From the NCBI GenBank assembly GCA_948949055.1, contig CARBWQ010000035.1, positions 1-7,684 of the forward strand: a DNA stretch of 7,684 nucleotides, written 5' to 3'. A program made the position numbers and the translations under genes. The notes under the pieces are model-generated. The model saw nothing but the letters and a program-made list of their open reading frames with translations, ran no database searches and was not told where the DNA came from. How positions within the stretch are numbered: the first letter of the stretch is position 1; each line of letters begins with the position of its first letter. Positions 5,956 to 7,684 of the stretch are shown here, piece after piece. Source of the stretch: an uncultured Eubacteriales bacterium (GTDB lineage Bacteria; Bacillota; Clostridia; Christensenellales; UBA1242).

Positions 5956-6024
5956 AGCTCCTCCCATATCCACAAAAAAAACTTTCTGGTTAGCAAAAAT
6001 GTATCAACCTCAAACGACGTCTTT

Positions 6025-6052
6025 TTTATAAAAATTGAATAAAGCGCAACAA
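6025..6052 (-). promoter_or_regulatory. Possible promoter of the kinase gene
   Basis: TATAAA (6025-6030) and TTGTTG (6047-6052) are 16 bases apart, about 70 bases before the kinase start. The surrounding DNA is so AT-rich that this is only a fair match. Nothing else was recognised between 5956 and 6221. Confidence 0.3.
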
Positions 6053-6221
6053 CCCTGCAAGATTTTGGATTATTGAATACAAATCATTTTATTTGACAAT
6101 TTTTCCTTCATCTTCTGCAAAATATTTTGTTCTCTTTCATTTTAGCATAAAAAATCAAATTAACCAATTTTATTTTATAAGATTATGCACTTTTGCTCGT
6201 AATTGTCGTGTAATGTAAGCA

Positions 6222-6604
6222 TTAATAAATTGAAATATACTTAAATTCAACTTGGCTTACAGTTATTTTAAACATTAAGTAATGTTTTGAAGTTGCTTCC
6301 TCATAGTGCTTTTTAAGAATGGGGCATTCTTCCATAAATAGTTTTTTTAATTCTATATCGTTGCATTCTTTCGCAATACCCGTAATACGCAACCACTCTC
6401 TTGTGTCACTTTTTTTGCAATAATTTGTATGTGTACATTGGTGCGTAGTTGCTTATGCACTTCATTTCGGTCGTGCGTAGCAATATATAACTTGTCACTC
6501 ACTTCCATAATAGCTCCAAACGGTCTTACTGTGGGAAAATCATTGTTAATTGTAGCCACATAAAAACATTCGCAATCTTTTATAAAATCATAAACTTTAC
6601 TCAT
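6222..6604 (-). pseudogene. Frameshifted pyridoxamine 5'-phosphate oxidase family protein
   Basis: ATG 6604 opens MSKVYDFIKDCECFYVATINND, FPTVRPFGAIMEVSDKLYIATH and EVHKQLRTNVHIQI, the usual N-terminal part of small FMN-binding split-barrel proteins of the pyridoxamine-phosphate-oxidase-like family. After IIAKK the frame slips. In the zero frame it reads on to a TAG at 6353. In the next frame the family pattern resumes: SDTREWLRITGIAKEC, then LKKLFMEECPILKKHY, then YLMFKITVSQVEF, ending at a TAA at 6222-6224. Restoring one A to the A7 tract (6410-6416) gives a normal 127-residue protein. This may be a real one-base deletion, a slippery or phase-variable tract, or a sequencing error at a homopolymer. 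Members are thought to be FMN-dependent oxidoreductases, most with unknown substrate. The Shine-Dalgarno is weak. Confidence 0.85.
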
Positions 6605-7020
6605 AATATTATCCGTTAAATTATTATTTATCTCTTTTAAACAAATCCATTATGCCACAACTCTTTGCAATCTGTGTTGGTTTTGGCTCATTTTTCTGCT
6701 TAAAATTCAATTACTTACATTTACATTTTGCGACAAAGTATAGACTTGGTTATACATTTTATAAAGTCAAATATAAAAAACAGATATTTTGTTAATACAT
6801 AATACTCTAATGTTGAATGTTCAAAAATCGATACATTCCTTTATTTACAGGACATTTGAGCAATTTAATCTTATCAAACCATATTATACAATACAAACAC
6901 GAAAAAATACAACGCAAAAATCCCATTTGCAAAAATCCAGCATTTTCCCTGCAAAAATTTATAGCAGTGAAAATAATTTTATTGAAACTTTATTTGTTTA
7001 TCCAACGATAAATTCTCGAA
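6605..7020. other. AT-rich stretch with no convincing gene
   Basis: About 415 bases between the oxidase gene and the CRISPR array. The open frames in it are AT-rich, lack Shine-Dalgarno sites and look random. It holds a possible repeat-complementary element (6797-6811, plus strand), a 6-bp stem GAATGT/ACATTC (6815-6838), and the short direct repeat GCAAAAAT at 6914, 6929 and 6951, the first two copies extended to GCAAAAATCC. A hairpin TTTATC/GATAAA (6997-7012) lies just beyond the array's last repeat. Confidence 0.4.
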
Positions 7021-7254
7021 TTGTTAAAAATATATAGAATAACATAACACTCAAACTATACTTTTCTCGGTTTTCAAAAATCTTCTGTTTTAGTGGTATA
7101 TAGAATAACATAACACTCAAACCAATTCGCAATTAAGAACAATTTGAATAAAGTTTTAGTGGTATATAGAATAACATAACACTCAAACCCTGCATTGAAT
7201 GTTGTTTTCAATTGTGAGGTTTTAGTGGTATATAGAATAACATAACACTCAAAC
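7021..7254 (-). CRISPR. Type II-A CRISPR array, 4 repeats and 3 spacers
   Basis: Three identical 36-bp repeats (7219-7254, 7153-7188, 7087-7122) and a terminal one that is exact only over 7031-7056. Spacers are 7189-7218, 7123-7152 and 7057-7086, each 30 bases. On the minus strand the repeat begins GTTTGAGTGTTATG and ends CCACTAAAAC, resembling type II-A repeats. Transcription is on the minus strand, away from csn2. Three observations agree on this: a leader promoter, ATTTGAG next to the first repeat, and decay of the 3' end of the farthest repeat. No spacer matches elsewhere in the window by eye. Confidence 0.95.
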
Positions 7255-7323
7255 CTCAAATTAGAGCATTACTTATGCTTGCCACATTTTATTCTATATC
7301 ACTAAAACTTTCTTTATATTTAC
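7255..7323 (-). promoter_or_regulatory. CRISPR leader with ATTTGAG docking site
   Basis: The leader abuts the first repeat. Its last seven bases (7255-7261) are ATTTGAG on the minus strand, the leader-anchoring sequence known to direct spacer integration in streptococcal type II-A systems. A small hairpin AGCAT/ATGCT (7265-7279) lies beside it. The outer part contains the inverted partial repeat described separately. Confidence 0.8.
7289..7308 (-). repeat. Anti-repeat element in the CRISPR leader
   Basis: On the minus strand this reads GTTTTAGTGATATAGAATAA. It is complementary to the 3' 22 bases of the CRISPR repeat except for a two-base gap. It would sit about nine bases from the 5' end of the leader transcript and can fold onto the first repeat (20 pairs, two-base bulge). 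It lacks the part that would pair with the first 14 bases of the repeat, which a tracrRNA needs. Confidence 0.8.
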
Positions 7324-7352
7324 ATTTTAACATGAATTTTTGATTTTATCAA
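7324..7352 (-). promoter_or_regulatory. Promoter of the CRISPR array
   Basis: TTGATA (7347-7352), a 17-base spacer and TAAAAT (7324-7329) with an extended TG motif. The -35 box directly touches the csn2 stop codon. The predicted start is near 7317. Confidence 0.75.
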
Positions 7353-7684
7353 TCATATTTCGCATAAATCTTCATCTATTATTATAGTTTCGCAATCTTT
7401 TATTTTATATTTAAAAGAATTTTCTAAAAATAAAACATTTATATCTAAATAATTTAGACTTTTTGTTAATAAATTTATTTCTTCTTCAAACAAAAAATTG
7501 TTTACACCTATAATAATTACAATTTTTATTTTTTGCAACTCAGTATTGACTCTTATATAATTAACTATTTGATTTAAAAGTTTTTTTTCATTATTGGGTT
7601 TTATATTTGCTACTTTAATTATATTTTCAGCATTAAATTCTCCCAATATTTCAACATCTATATCCAAATAATCTTGCATTTTAT
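7353..7684 (-). CDS. csn2: Csn2, C-terminal part (runs off the window)
   Basis: The last 110 or so codons of a gene whose frame is still open at the window edge. The ATG at 7679 is internal, because Csn2 proteins are about 220 residues and this segment aligns with the C-terminal half of the Streptococcus pyogenes protein. Counted from that ATG, matching parts are DYLDIDVEILGEF (3-15, compare the SLGVKVET region) and, above all, KIKIVIIIGVNNFLFEEEINL followed by YLDINVLFLEN (compare KKLLIFVNSGAFLTKDE and LTVLFLEP). Csn2 is a ring-forming, DNA-end-binding protein used for spacer acquisition and marks type II-A loci. cas9, cas1 and cas2 are expected just to the right. The stop is TGA at 7353-7355, and the array promoter begins at the next base. 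Confidence 0.88.
   Translation of the reverse strand, partial: KMQDYLDIDVEILGEFNAENIIKVANIKPNNEKKLLNQIVNYIRVNTELQKIKIVIIIGVNNFLFEEEINLLTKSLNYLDINVLFLENSFKYKIKDCETIIIDEDLCEI

Noticed and set aside
6048..6057. ACAACCCTGC shared with the invariant end of TR and VR
   Set aside because: Only ten bases match and the flanks do not; too short to call a second homing site.
6789..7037. Plus-strand open frames of 82 and 64 codons
   Set aside because: Low-complexity AT-rich frames without Shine-Dalgarno sites, overlapping each other and the array end.
7074..7259. Minus-strand open frame of 61 codons with a repeated peptide
   Set aside because: It is the CRISPR repeats and spacers translated; the repeated peptide mirrors the DNA repeat.
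7289..7308. Leader anti-repeat as the functional tracrRNA
   Set aside because: It pairs with the 3' half of the repeat only, while Cas9 needs pairing with the 5' half, and no nexus or terminator follows before the first repeat.

Overview
The window is AT-rich DNA (GC roughly 30 percent by eye) with strong Shine-Dalgarno sites. Every gene I accept lies on the minus strand, so the text below reads from right to left. Protein families, codon usage and the type II-A CRISPR locus point to a low-GC Firmicute, probably an uncultured gut Bacilli or Clostridia lineage. That placement is inference.

Right end (7021-7684): the C-terminal half of csn2, which runs off the window, is followed by a promoter, a short leader and a four-repeat type II-A CRISPR array. 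The leader carries the docking heptamer ATTTGAG next to the first repeat. It also carries a 20-nt inverted partial repeat at the predicted 5' end of its RNA. Positions 6605-7020 have no convincing gene. Next come a pyridoxamine-5'-phosphate-oxidase-like gene broken by a one-base slip in an A7 tract (6222-6604) and a small P-loop kinase with a clear terminator (5425-5955).

Centre (2780-5376): a complete diversity-generating retroelement (DGR). A palindrome-covered promoter precedes an Avd-like four-helix protein, then a 104-bp template repeat (TR, 4503-4606), a structured RNA spacer and the DGR reverse transcriptase. The matching 104-bp variable repeat (VR, 2780-2883) lies in the next gene, which has its own promoter. 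All 15 TR/VR differences fall at template adenines.

Left part (40-3134): the DGR target operon. The target reads as an 809-codon frame: the half of a DUF6273/C-type-lectin-like domain that holds the VR, then sequence like the other half of that domain, then a MoxR-type AAA+ ATPase. One diversified codon, Lys AAA in the TR, has become TAG, so the ATPase is cut off from the variable head. Two coupled genes follow: an AAA-like protein without a P-loop, and the N-terminal part of a MoxR-associated metallopeptidase (DUF2201 type) that stops before its HExxH site. I infer that an intact version would be an intracellular hypervariable sensor coupled to an ATPase and peptidase. This copy looks switched off or decaying.
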